DNA from: Schlegelella_A sp038234975
GTDB taxonomy: Bacteria; Pseudomonadota; Gammaproteobacteria; Burkholderiales; Burkholderiaceae_C
Assembly (NCBI GenBank): GCA_038234975.1
Contig: JBBSUK010000112.1
Span: 1-11,745, forward strand
Length of the DNA: 11,745 nucleotides
Direction: 5' to 3'
Position numbers and translations under genes: made by a program. The notes below the pieces were generated by a model, which did no database searches, was not told the DNA's origin, and saw nothing but the letters and a program-made list of their open reading frames with translations. Below are positions 1 through 7,284 of this stretch, one piece after another; position 1 is the first letter of the stretch, and the number at the start of each line of letters is the position of its first letter.

Positions 1-816
1 ATCGAGGGCAAGGAGCCGTGCACCCTCGAGCTGCACGTGGGCGCGCAGAAGCTCGCCGAGCGACTCGGCGTCGGCACCACGTATCACCTCGCGACGTCCA
101 TCGAGGAGGCGAAGCTCTGCGAGATCAAGCACGGCTGCTGGCCGATCACGCGCATCGACCGCGCCGGCGGCATCGGCCGCAACCTGGTGATCGCGCATGG
201 TGCGGCCGTCACCGACGACGAGGTCCGGCTGCTGGCCGAGCGTGGCGCCAAGGTCGCCTTCTGCCCGTGTTCGTCGTTCAAGCTCGGCAAGGGCGCGACG
301 GCGATCGGCAAGTACCCGGAAATGGTCGCAGCGGGCGTCACCGTCGGCCTCGGGACCGATGGCGTCTCGGCGGCCGGCAACATGAACCTGATGCGGCAGA
401 TGCTCATCGTCGCCGGCATGTTCAAGGACGCGCGGATGAAGCCCGACATCTTCACCGCTCGGCAGGCACTTCGGGCGGCGACGATCGACGGCGCAAAGGC
501 TGCGCTCTGGGACCACGAGATCGGATCGCTCGAGGTCGGCAAGAAGGCCGACTTCATCCTCTTCGATCTCGACCATGTCGAATGGACCCCGTTCCACGAT
601 CCTCTCCAGGCTCTCGTGTTCTCCGCGTCGACCTCATCGATCTCGCAGACCTGGGTCGATGGCAAGGTGCTCTACAGCGAAGGCAAGGTGCACGGAGTCG
701 ACGAGAAGGCCGTCAGGGCGAAGGCGCGGCTTCTCGCCGCCGCCGCGGTGAAGCGCGCGGGTCTGCATGAAGAGGAAGTGGAGACCACCACGACCCTCTA
801 TGACGAAGGCAACTGA
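1..816 (+). CDS. Deaminase-type amidohydrolase (COG0402, SsnA/MtaD/TrzN-like), 5' end outside window
   Basis: The reading frame is open from base 1 to a TGA at 814-816, giving 271 visible residues; the start and first HxH metal motif lie upstream of the window. Visible metal-site candidates follow the family order: His29 in TYHLATS, His66 in IAHGAAV and Asp120 in GLGTDG. The C-terminus (IGSLEVGKKADFILFD, then QTWVDGKVLYSEGK) is the usual composite beta-sandwich end of COG0402 enzymes. These enzymes hydrolytically deaminate or dechlorinate ring compounds (guanine, S-adenosylhomocysteine, s-triazines) in the cytoplasm, usually with one Zn or Fe. The substrate cannot be told; a cyclic amidine fits the neighbours. 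The next gene starts inside its last codons, so the two are probably co-translated. Family call is firm, substrate open. Confidence 0.85.
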   Translation: MEGKEPCTLELHVGAQKLAERLGVGTTYHLATSIEEAKLCEIKHGCWPITRIDRAGGIGRNLVIAHGAAVTDDEVRLLAERGAKVAFCPCSSFKLGKGATAIGKYPEMVAAGVTVGLGTDGVSAAGNMNLMRQMLIVAGMFKDARMKPDIFTARQALRAATIDGAKAALWDHEIGSLEVGKKADFILFDLDHVEWTPFHDPLQALVFSASTSSISQTWVDGKVLYSEGKVHGVDEKAVRAKARLLAAAAVKRAGLHEEEVETTTTLYDEGN

Positions 817-2050
817 CGCCGACGTCTCCTCGTCTCGCACGCGCGCGGGTCCGGATCGCGTCGAGCGCTCCACGGTGCTCGACTCCGCCGAAACGGCGTC
901 GAGCGGGTTGCGCGGTGTCGCGATGGGTGACCGGCAAGGCCGCTTCGACATCGGGTTCGATTCAGGTCGCATCTCGTCGATCACGGCTCGCAGGGGCGAC
1001 GAGCCGCCGGAGTGGCTGGCCCTGCCCGCCTTCTTCAACTTCCACGCGCATGCGGACCGTTCTTTCGCCGTGCCGGGAGGTCGACCCGCATCGCTCGGCG
1101 ATGCCGTCGCTGCGGCGAAGGGCGATCGCGCGACCGCGAGCGTCGACGACATCCAGAACCGGGCGCGCCGATTTTTCTCTCGAGCCGTGAGCCATGGGAC
1201 CTCGAGGGTCCGAACCCATACCGACGTCGACGCCGCGATCGGCTTGCGCGCGATCGACGGCGTACTCGCCGCTGCCGCCCAAGTGGCCGACGCGATCGAT
1301 GTCGAGATCGTCGCCTTCGCCAACGCATCGGCCGATCCGACGCTGTCCGCGACCCGTGATCTGCTGGCCGCCGCCGTACATCGCGGCGCGACCGTGGTGG
1401 GCGGCGCGCCCGCATTCTTCGGGCGGCCGCTGGCAGCCGCCGATGCGCTGCTCGGTCTCGCCGCCGACCTCGAGGTCGGCGTCGACCTCCATCTCGACGA
1501 GCACCTCGATGCCGCAGCCTCCATCATCGAAGCCGTTGCCGACGCCGTCGTCGCCAGCCGGCTCGAGGGACGCGTCACGTTCAGTCACGGCTGCGCGCTG
1601 GCGGTGCTGGACAACGCCGCAGTCGAGCGCGTGCTGACAAAGATGGCGCACGCCCGGATCACCCTGTCGGTGCAGCCGGGAGCCAACCTGTACCTTCAGG
1701 ACCGCGGCACCGCTTCGCCTCACCGGCGCGGCATCGCACCCGTGCTGCGCGCTCTGCGAGCCGGCGTCGAGGTGCGGTTCGGCACCGACAATGTCCGCGA
1801 CTGGTTCGTGCCTCTCGGCGACGCCGACCCGCTCGACGAAGCCCGGCTCGGCGTGCTCGGCGCGCACCTCGAAGACGCCGGCGACCTGCTTGCGGCGATG
1901 TGCGGCGGCAGTCGCAGGCTGGCAGTCGGCGACGTCGCGGACGTGGTGCTCGTCCCGGCTGACTCGCTGGACGATGCGCTCGCACGCAGGTCGTCCGGTC
2001 GCATCTTGATCCGGGGCGGTCGGGTGGTCTATCCGGCCGGCCCGACGTAG
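800..2050 (+). CDS. CodA-like amidohydrolase (cytosine/creatinine deaminase family)
   Basis: A 416-residue metal-dependent hydrolase from the ATG at 800. All ligands known from E. coli cytosine deaminase (H61, H63, H214, E217, H246, D313) have counterparts: His82 and His84 in NFHAHADRSF, His231 and Glu234 in DLHLDEHLD, His263 in FSHGCAL, Asp330 in FGTDNVRDWF. It should therefore be active, hydrolysing a ring amidine C=N with release of ammonia. Some CodA relatives act on cytosine, isocytosine, creatinine or oxidised pyrimidines. The first ~75 residues form a divergent beta-strand region and the C-terminus is a short sandwich (RILIRGGRVVYPAG). The start is uncertain: an in-frame ATG at 767 would add 11 residues, and neither has a clear ribosome site. 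The chosen start overlaps the upstream gene by 17 bp. The gene ends 10 bp from the convergent COG0523 gene. Confidence 0.85.
   Translation: MTKATDADVSSSRTRAGPDRVERSTVLDSAETASSGLRGVAMGDRQGRFDIGFDSGRISSITARRGDEPPEWLALPAFFNFHAHADRSFAVPGGRPASLGDAVAAAKGDRATASVDDIQNRARRFFSRAVSHGTSRVRTHTDVDAAIGLRAIDGVLAAAAQVADAIDVEIVAFANASADPTLSATRDLLAAAVHRGATVVGGAPAFFGRPLAAADALLGLAADLEVGVDLHLDEHLDAAASIIEAVADAVVASRLEGRVTFSHGCALAVLDNAAVERVLTKMAHARITLSVQPGANLYLQDRGTASPHRRGIAPVLRALRAGVEVRFGTDNVRDWFVPLGDADPLDEARLGVLGAHLEDAGDLLAAMCGGSRRLAVGDVADVVLVPADSLDDALARRSSGRILIRGGRVVYPAGPT
1462..1481. repeat. Perfect 20-bp palindrome inside the CodA-like gene
   Basis: CGCCGACCTC is followed directly by its reverse complement with no spacer. 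It lies within codons for AADLEVG, just before the HLDE metal motif. It may be chance in GC-rich coding sequence. Confidence 0.5.
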
Positions 2051-2060
2051 CGGCTCGACG

Positions 2061-3097
<1,037 letters not shown>

Positions 3098-3101
<4 letters not shown>

Positions 3102-3565
3102 CGAACCTCGAAGATCGCGTCGATTTCCACCGGCACATTGCGCGGCAGCGATGCGCAGCCGACAGCCGCGCGCGCGTGGCGACCGGCATCGCCGAAGACT
3201 GCGACCATCAGATCGGACGCACCGTTGATGACCTTGGGCTGATCGCCGAACTCGGGAACGGAATTGACGAAGCCGCCCAGCCGGATGCAGCCGACCACGT
3301 CGTCGAGGGTGCCGCCGAGCGCGGCGCGCAACTGCGCCAGGATGTTGATCGCGCACAGGCGTGCTGCTTTCTGCCCGTCCTCCAGCGAGATCTCGCGGCC
3401 GAGCTTGCCGGTGAACTGGTCCTTGCCGTCGGCGGCGGGAACCTGGCCCGAGATGTAGATACAGGAGCCCGAGCGGCGGGCCGGGACATAGTTCGCTGCC
3501 GGTGCGACCGCGTGTGGAAGCGTGATGCCCAGCGCCGCAAGGCGATCCTCATGACCTTCGTTCAT
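3098..3565 (-). CDS. RidA/YjgF/YER057c/UK114 family protein
   Basis: A 155-residue protein of the RidA superfamily (COG0251), whose founding member hydrolyses reactive enamines and imines to ketones plus ammonia. The motifs IYISGQVP (36-43), GKLGREISLEDGQKAARLCAINILAQL (52-79) and the C-terminal HARAAVGCASLPRNVPVEIDAIFEV are typical. Arg132, in the position of the carboxylate-binding arginine, and Glu147 are candidate active-site residues. The length and start LAALGITLP match the longer UK114-like subgroup rather than the ~130-residue archetype. The ATG at 3565 is preferred because AGGA (3574-3577) lies 8 bases upstream; an in-frame start at 3592 would almost touch the regulator gene. It sits 27 bp downstream of the GntR gene and overlaps the GTPase by ATGA. 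It probably clears imine or enamine intermediates, but not every RidA subgroup is a deaminase. Confidence 0.9.
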
Positions 3566-3573
3566 TGGAATGA

Positions 3574-3577
3574 TCCT
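3574..3577 (-). promoter_or_regulatory. Ribosome binding site of the RidA gene
   Basis: AGGA on the minus strand lies 8 bases before the ATG at 3565. It decides this start over the upstream in-frame one at 3592. Confidence 0.6.
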
Positions 3578-3592
3578 GGAAGAAGGCAGCAC

Positions 3593-4342
3593 TCAGCTGC
3601 CGAAATAGAGCTCGTCAAGCGGCGACGACAACAGTCCGATCGCCGCGTGGGTTGCCATGGCCGGACCGAGGGAACGACCGGTCGTGCGGATGTCGTTGAG
3701 GATGCCGCGCCGAGCGGCCGCGGGCTTTCCCGTCCGCAGGCCTTCGAGGATCTCGAAGTGTGCCGAAGCATCCCATCGCATCTCGGGCGACAGGAGCGAC
3801 AGGTACATGGTGGGTCCGAACTGCAGCCACAGCGATTCGATCAGCGGCAGCAGTACCTCCGAGCCCGACGCGTCGTACAACGTGAAATGAAATCTCTGAT
3901 TGGCCGACAGGCAGTCCAGAACATTGCGTTTCGCGATCGCACCCAGCAGATCATTGTTGATCTCCGTCAACTCCGTGATCAGGTGCGGCGTGCAGCGACG
4001 GCAGGCGAGCTCTGCGGCAGCGCCTTCGAGCAGCTCGCGAACGGAAAAGATCTCGGCCAGCCGTTCGGGGGTGAGGCGCGGAACGCACACGGAGCCGTTG
4101 GCCGTCTCCTCGAGTGCGTTGACGACGACGAGACGCGTCAACGCTTCACGGATCGGCATCGGGCTGGTACCGAACCCATTGGCAAGCTTGCGCAGGCTCA
4201 TGACCTGCCCGGGGGCGAAGGCTCCTACCATGAGCCCGCGCCGAAGCCGCTCGAACACCCGGTTCTGGAGATGACCCCTAACGCGCTTCTCCGGCACGCC
4301 GATCGCGTCCCGGTGGCGTTCAATTTCCGCCGTCTGTGGCAT
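3593..4342 (-). CDS. GntR-family transcriptional regulator, FCD (FadR/VanR-type) subfamily
   Basis: A 249-residue regulator. The N-terminal winged helix-turn-helix spans about 24-88 (LQNRVFERLRRGLMVGAFAPGQ, then LRKLANGFGTSPMPIREAL, a standard GntR recognition helix). An all-helical FCD ligand-binding domain follows at about 95-222. FCD domains usually bind a metal through Asp-His-His-His. His152 (NQRFHFTL) and His195 (AHFEIL) are present, but the Asp position reads Asn148 and the last His position reads Asn216, so the site looks degenerate. The ATG at 4342 is chosen because GAAGGGA lies 8 bases upstream; a GTG at 4369 is the alternative. It is the first gene of the minus-strand operon and divergent from the transporter operon. 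It probably controls both and itself through the repeats at 4418-4440, responding to a pathway acid or amine. Confidence 0.92.
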   Translation of the reverse strand: MPQTAEIERHRDAIGVPEKRVRGHLQNRVFERLRRGLMVGAFAPGQVMSLRKLANGFGTSPMPIREALTRLVVVNALEETANGSVCVPRLTPERLAEIFSVRELLEGAAAELACRRCTPHLITELTEINNDLLGAIAKRNVLDCLSANQRFHFTLYDASGSEVLLPLIESLWLQFGPTMYLSLLSPEMRWDASAHFEILEGLRTGKPAAARRGILNDIRTTGRSLGPAMATHAAIGLLSSPLDELYFGS

Positions 4343-4350
4343 GGCTGTCG

Positions 4351-4357
4351 TCCCTTC
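4351..4357 (-). promoter_or_regulatory. Ribosome binding site of the GntR gene
   Basis: GAAGGGA on the minus strand, 8 bases before the ATG at 4342. It favours that start over the GTG at 4369. Confidence 0.65.
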
Positions 4358-4409
4358 AGCTCGCGCCACGCATCGGGCGCGTTGATCTCGGGTTTACCCG
4401 GTTGAACTG

Positions 4410-4439
4410 ATTATAATTGTGATCACACTATGTGATCAA
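4410..4439 (-). promoter_or_regulatory. Sigma-70-type promoter for the GntR-RidA-GTPase operon
   Basis: On the minus strand TTGATC (4439-4434) is followed after 18 bases by a consensus TATAAT (4415-4410), about 68 bases upstream of the GntR ATG. The surrounding DNA is markedly AT-rich against a GC-rich background. The candidate operator overlaps the -35 box and spacer, which predicts autorepression. The TATAAT is nearly symmetric (TATAAT also reads on the plus strand at 4412-4417), but I see no good plus-strand -35 at standard spacing. Confidence 0.6.
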
Positions 4440-4440
4440 T
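4418..4440. promoter_or_regulatory. Candidate GntR operator: tandem TGTGATCA sites
   Basis: A perfect palindrome TGTGATCACA (4418-4427) is followed by a second copy, TGTGATCAAT (4431-4440). The copies start 13 bases apart. Short GT..AC palindromes of this kind are typical FCD-GntR operators. The pair lies in the divergent promoter region, so one regulator dimer per site could control both operons. Confidence 0.55.
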
Positions 4441-4470
4441 AGGTCAATCCGGTCGCTCAAGAGTCTACGA

Positions 4471-4566
4471 ATGTCAGCTCCAGAACAGTCTACCGGTCGG
4501 GAACCAAAGGCAACTCTCGCGCCCGGGCGGGTTGACCTGGCGACGAGACTCCATGCCCCGACTTGA
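4471..4566 (+). other. Possible 31-residue leader ORF overlapping the permease start
   Basis: An ATG at 4471 opens a 31-codon frame ending at TGA 4564-4566, reading MSAPEQSTGREPK onward. It overlaps the permease ATG at 4553 in another frame. AAGAG lies 7 bases upstream. It could couple translation into the permease, be the remnant of an original N-terminus lost by frameshift, or be chance. I do not recognise the peptide. Confidence 0.25.
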
Positions 4567-5374
4567 ACAGGCCGCGCGCGCGCCGATCGCCGTGAAGCGG
4601 GCGGCTAGGCGCCATGTAGCCGTCAGGAGCCTGGAGACGCTCAGCTCGGTCGGCCTGGCCCTGCTCGTGCTGGTGACCTGGCAGCTCGCGGTACCACTGC
4701 TCGGCCTGTCGGAATTTGTCCTGCCGACGCCATGGGCCATTGCCAAACGCATGGTCACCAGTGCAGCCTTGTTGACCACTCACGGCTGGTACACGCTTCT
4801 GGAAGTCGTCGCCGGCTTCGGCGCTGCCGTACTGGCCGGGATACCGCTCGCGCTCGCCATCTTCTATTCGCGTACGTTCGAGCGTGCCGTGTATCCGCTG
4901 CTGGTGGCCTTGCAGACGGTCCCCAAGATCTCCCTCGCTCCGCTGCTCGTCCTCTATCTCGGTTATGGCTGGGGGCCCAAGATCGGACTCGCATTCCTGA
5001 TCTCGTTCTTTCCGATCGTCATCGCGACCGTGGTCGGTCTGCAGTCGCTGGACAAGGCGCTCGTGAACATGGTCCGATCGATGGGCTCGTCCGAGATGCA
5101 GACCTTCTTCAAGGTGCGCCTGCCCGCGGCGATGCCGAGCATCTTCGGCGGGCTCAAGGTGGCGATATCGCTTGCCGTCATCGGCGCGATCATCGGCGAG
5201 TACATCGCCGCGGAGCGTGGCCTTGGCTACCTCCAGCTCCAGGCGAACCAGCAGTTCGACACCACGCTGAATTTCGCGACGGTCGTCTCGATCTCGCTGC
5301 TCGGCGTGCTGCTGTACTTCGCCATCGTGCTGCTCGAGAGCAAGGTGTCGTATCGCAGGGAGAGCGCGAAATGA
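4553..5374 (+). CDS. ABC transporter permease, NitT/TauT (SsuC/TauC/ThiX) family
   Basis: A 273-residue inner-membrane permease. About six hydrophobic segments are seen, at roughly 33-52, 81-104, 114-136, 144-164, 201-221 and 241-262. QTVPKISLAPLLVLYLGYG (121-139) is characteristic of this family. The cytoplasmic coupling loop (about 174-200, MGSSEMQTFFKVRLPAAMPSIFGGLK) is the EAA-type motif that docks on the ATPase. Relatives import sulfonates, taurine, nitrate, pyrimidine thiamine precursors or riboflavin. The ATG at 4553 gives a usual length; a TTG at 4532 in frame is possible and neither has a strong ribosome site. The stop overlaps the ATPase start as ATGA. No periplasmic binding protein is found in the window, so specificity cannot be inferred. 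Confidence 0.92.
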   Translation: MPRLEQAARAPIAVKRAARRHVAVRSLETLSSVGLALLVLVTWQLAVPLLGLSEFVLPTPWAIAKRMVTSAALLTTHGWYTLLEVVAGFGAAVLAGIPLALAIFYSRTFERAVYPLLVALQTVPKISLAPLLVLYLGYGWGPKIGLAFLISFFPIVIATVVGLQSLDKALVNMVRSMGSSEMQTFFKVRLPAAMPSIFGGLKVAISLAVIGAIIGEYIAAERGLGYLQLQANQQFDTTLNFATVVSISLLGVLLYFAIVLLESKVSYRRESAK

Positions 5375-6189
5375 GTTCGGCCCCCGTTACCGGTCTGCCT
5401 CCGGCGCGGTCGGCCGCCGTCAAGGTCGCCAATGTGTCCAAGACCTACACAGTGCGCGCCGGCGACGACGTGCTGGCACTGGACCGCGTCGACCTCGACA
5501 TCACACCCGGAAGTTTCGTCGCCGTGGTCGGACCGAGCGGCTGTGGCAAGAGCACCCTTCTGTCGCTGCTTGCCGGGCTCATTCGCCTGACGACCGGAAA
5601 GCTGACGATCGACGGCGAAGACGTGGTCAGGCCGCACCCCAAGTCCGGCGTCGTCTTTCAGTCCGACCTGTTGCTCGACTGGCGTTCCGTGCTCGACAAC
5701 ATCCTGCTGCCGGTCGAGATCAAGAAGTTGAACCGCAAGGCCTATGCCGAACGCGCACGCGAGCTGCTGGCGCAGGTCGGGCTCGAAGGATTCGGCGACA
5801 AATTTCCTTCCGAGCTTTCCGGCGGCATGCGCCAGCGTGTCGCGATCTGCCGTGCCCTGATACAGGAGCCCGGCCTGCTGCTCATGGACGAGCCCTTCGG
5901 TGCGCTGGACGCCTTGACGCGCGAGCAGATGATCATGGACCTTCAGAGAATGTGGCTGCGCCTTCGCAACACGGTCATCTTCATCACCCACGGCATCGAC
6001 GAGGCGGTCTTCCTGGCCGACCGCGTGATCGTCATGTCGCCGCGGCCGGGCCGCGTCGATCTCGACCTGACGATCGAGATCCCTCGTCCGCGCCGGTGGA
6101 ACGAGGTCCACGAGAACGCGAAGTTCCACCACTACGTGCGCGAAGTCCGGGGCATCTTCGAGGCCAAGGGCGTGCTGGTGAACGACTGA
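5371..6189 (+). CDS. ABC transporter ATP-binding protein, NitT/TauT (SsuB/TauB) family
   Basis: A 272-residue ATPase that powers the adjacent permease. Motifs in order: Walker A GPSGCGKST (54-62), Q-loop Gln97 (VVFQSD), signature LSGGMRQR (149-156), Walker B LLLMDEP (169-175), D-loop FGALD (176-180) and switch His207 (FITHGIDEA). Everything needed for ATP hydrolysis is present. The C-terminal stretch VMSPRPGRVDLDLTIEIPRPR is typical of the SsuB/TauB group. It starts in an ATGA overlap with the permease and has AGGGAGAG upstream. Its own stop is only 6 bases from the next gene, so transporter and enzymes are one transcription unit. Confidence 0.95.
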   Translation: MSSAPVTGLPPARSAAVKVANVSKTYTVRAGDDVLALDRVDLDITPGSFVAVVGPSGCGKSTLLSLLAGLIRLTTGKLTIDGEDVVRPHPKSGVVFQSDLLLDWRSVLDNILLPVEIKKLNRKAYAERARELLAQVGLEGFGDKFPSELSGGMRQRVAICRALIQEPGLLLMDEPFGALDALTREQMIMDLQRMWLRLRNTVIFITHGIDEAVFLADRVIVMSPRPGRVDLDLTIEIPRPRRWNEVHENAKFHHYVREVRGIFEAKGVLVND

Positions 6190-6195
6190 GGTGCC

Positions 6196-7284
6196 ATGAA
6201 CGTCTTGATACTCGGTGCCGGCGCCGGCGGAGCGGCTGCAGTGGTGGAGTTGACGCTGGCCGGACACCACGTGACGCTCTGGAACCGGTCGGCGGAGACG
6301 CTGGCGCCGTTCCAGCAGTCGGGTGGGGTCGCGTACGAAGGCGTGCTCGGTGAGGGTCGCGTGCCGGCCAAGCTGATGACGACCGACATCGCGTCGGCGA
6401 TTCGTGAAGCCGACGCCGCCGTCGTCACGTTGCCGACGTTCTCGCATGCGCCCGTGGCCCGGTCGCTGGCCGAGGCCGGCTGGCCCGCCAACCGTCCGGT
6501 CGTGCTGAACCCGGGCCACACCGGAGGCGCTCTTGAATTCGCGCACGCGTACCGCGGCGTCCGTTGCGACGTGCCGCCGATCGCCGAGTTCTCGACCCTG
6601 ACCTACGTCGCGCGCAAGTACCGGCCCGACCGTGTGACGGTGACCGGACGTGCCAAGCACGTGAGAGCCGCCGCGCTTCCCGGGGGGGCCGCGGCGCTCG
6701 AGGTCGCCTGCGGCCTGTTTCCTGGCGCTTCGCCGGTGTCCGACGTGCTCGCCGCCAACCTGTCGAACGCGAACCTGGTGCTGCACCCCCCCGGCGCCGT
6801 GCTCGGCGCCGCATGGGTCGAGGCGACGCGCGGCGACTTCACGTTCTACGTGCAGGGGATGACACCAGGCGTCGCGCGAACGATGCGCCAGCTCGACGAC
6901 GAGCGGCTCGCAGTCGCTGCGGCGTTTGGTCACCAACTTCCCAATCTCATCGGCGAGATGCAATCAATCGGCACCGTGGAAGCCACCGTCAAAGACCTGC
7001 ACGACTTCGTCGGCGCGATCGCCGGCGGCGAGGCGAATCGGCGCATCAAGGCGCCGGATTCACTGCAGCACCGCTACTACCGCGAGGATTTCGGTCACGG
7101 GTTGCTGCCGTTCACCGAGCTCGCGAAGATCGCCGGCGTAGCGACGCCAGTGGCCGACGCGCTGCTGACGCTCGCGCAGGCGCTGGTCGGAACGAACTAC
7201 CGCCCTGATGGTCGAACGGCCGAGGCGATGGGCATCGCCGGCATGTCGAAAAGCGAACTCATGAACTTTGTCGAGCTTCGATGA
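6196..7284 (+). CDS. Opine/octopine dehydrogenase family NAD(P)-dependent oxidoreductase
   Basis: A 362-residue two-domain dehydrogenase. The N-terminal Rossmann fold begins NVLILGAGAGGAAAV (2-16; GxGxGG nucleotide loop). The C-terminal helical domain contains NANLVLHPPGAVL (191-203) and QHRYYREDFGHGLLP (291-305). His197 and Asp298 are good candidates for the catalytic His-Asp pair described in CENDH-type opine dehydrogenases. Family members reversibly join an amino acid amine to a 2-oxo acid (octopine, nopaline, CENDH) or build metallophores (CntM). Here, between a transporter and hydrolases, oxidative cleavage of an imported N-(carboxyalkyl) compound, or reduction of an imine intermediate, are both plausible. 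GAGG just before the ATG supports the start. The stop overlaps the next gene by ATGA. Family clear, substrate unknown. Confidence 0.85.
   Translation: MNVLILGAGAGGAAAVVELTLAGHHVTLWNRSAETLAPFQQSGGVAYEGVLGEGRVPAKLMTTDIASAIREADAAVVTLPTFSHAPVARSLAEAGWPANRPVVLNPGHTGGALEFAHAYRGVRCDVPPIAEFSTLTYVARKYRPDRVTVTGRAKHVRAAALPGGAAALEVACGLFPGASPVSDVLAANLSNANLVLHPPGAVLGAAWVEATRGDFTFYVQGMTPGVARTMRQLDDERLAVAAAFGHQLPNLIGEMQSIGTVEATVKDLHDFVGAIAGGEANRRIKAPDSLQHRYYREDFGHGLLPFTELAKIAGVATPVADALLTLAQALVGTNYRPDGRTAEAMGIAGMSKSELMNFVELR

Noticed and set aside
2051..2060. Bidirectional terminator between the convergent genes
   Set aside because: Only 10 bases separate the two stop codons, and I see no hairpin with a T-run.
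5227..6963. A 578-codon minus-strand open frame
   Set aside because: It runs antisense across the ATPase and opine-dehydrogenase genes, whose motifs are unambiguous.
6196..7284. Opine metallophore biosynthesis (CntM-like) reading of the opine dehydrogenase
   Set aside because: There is no nicotianamine-synthase-like gene, exporter or metal-uptake receptor nearby; the neighbours are hydrolases and a small-solute importer.
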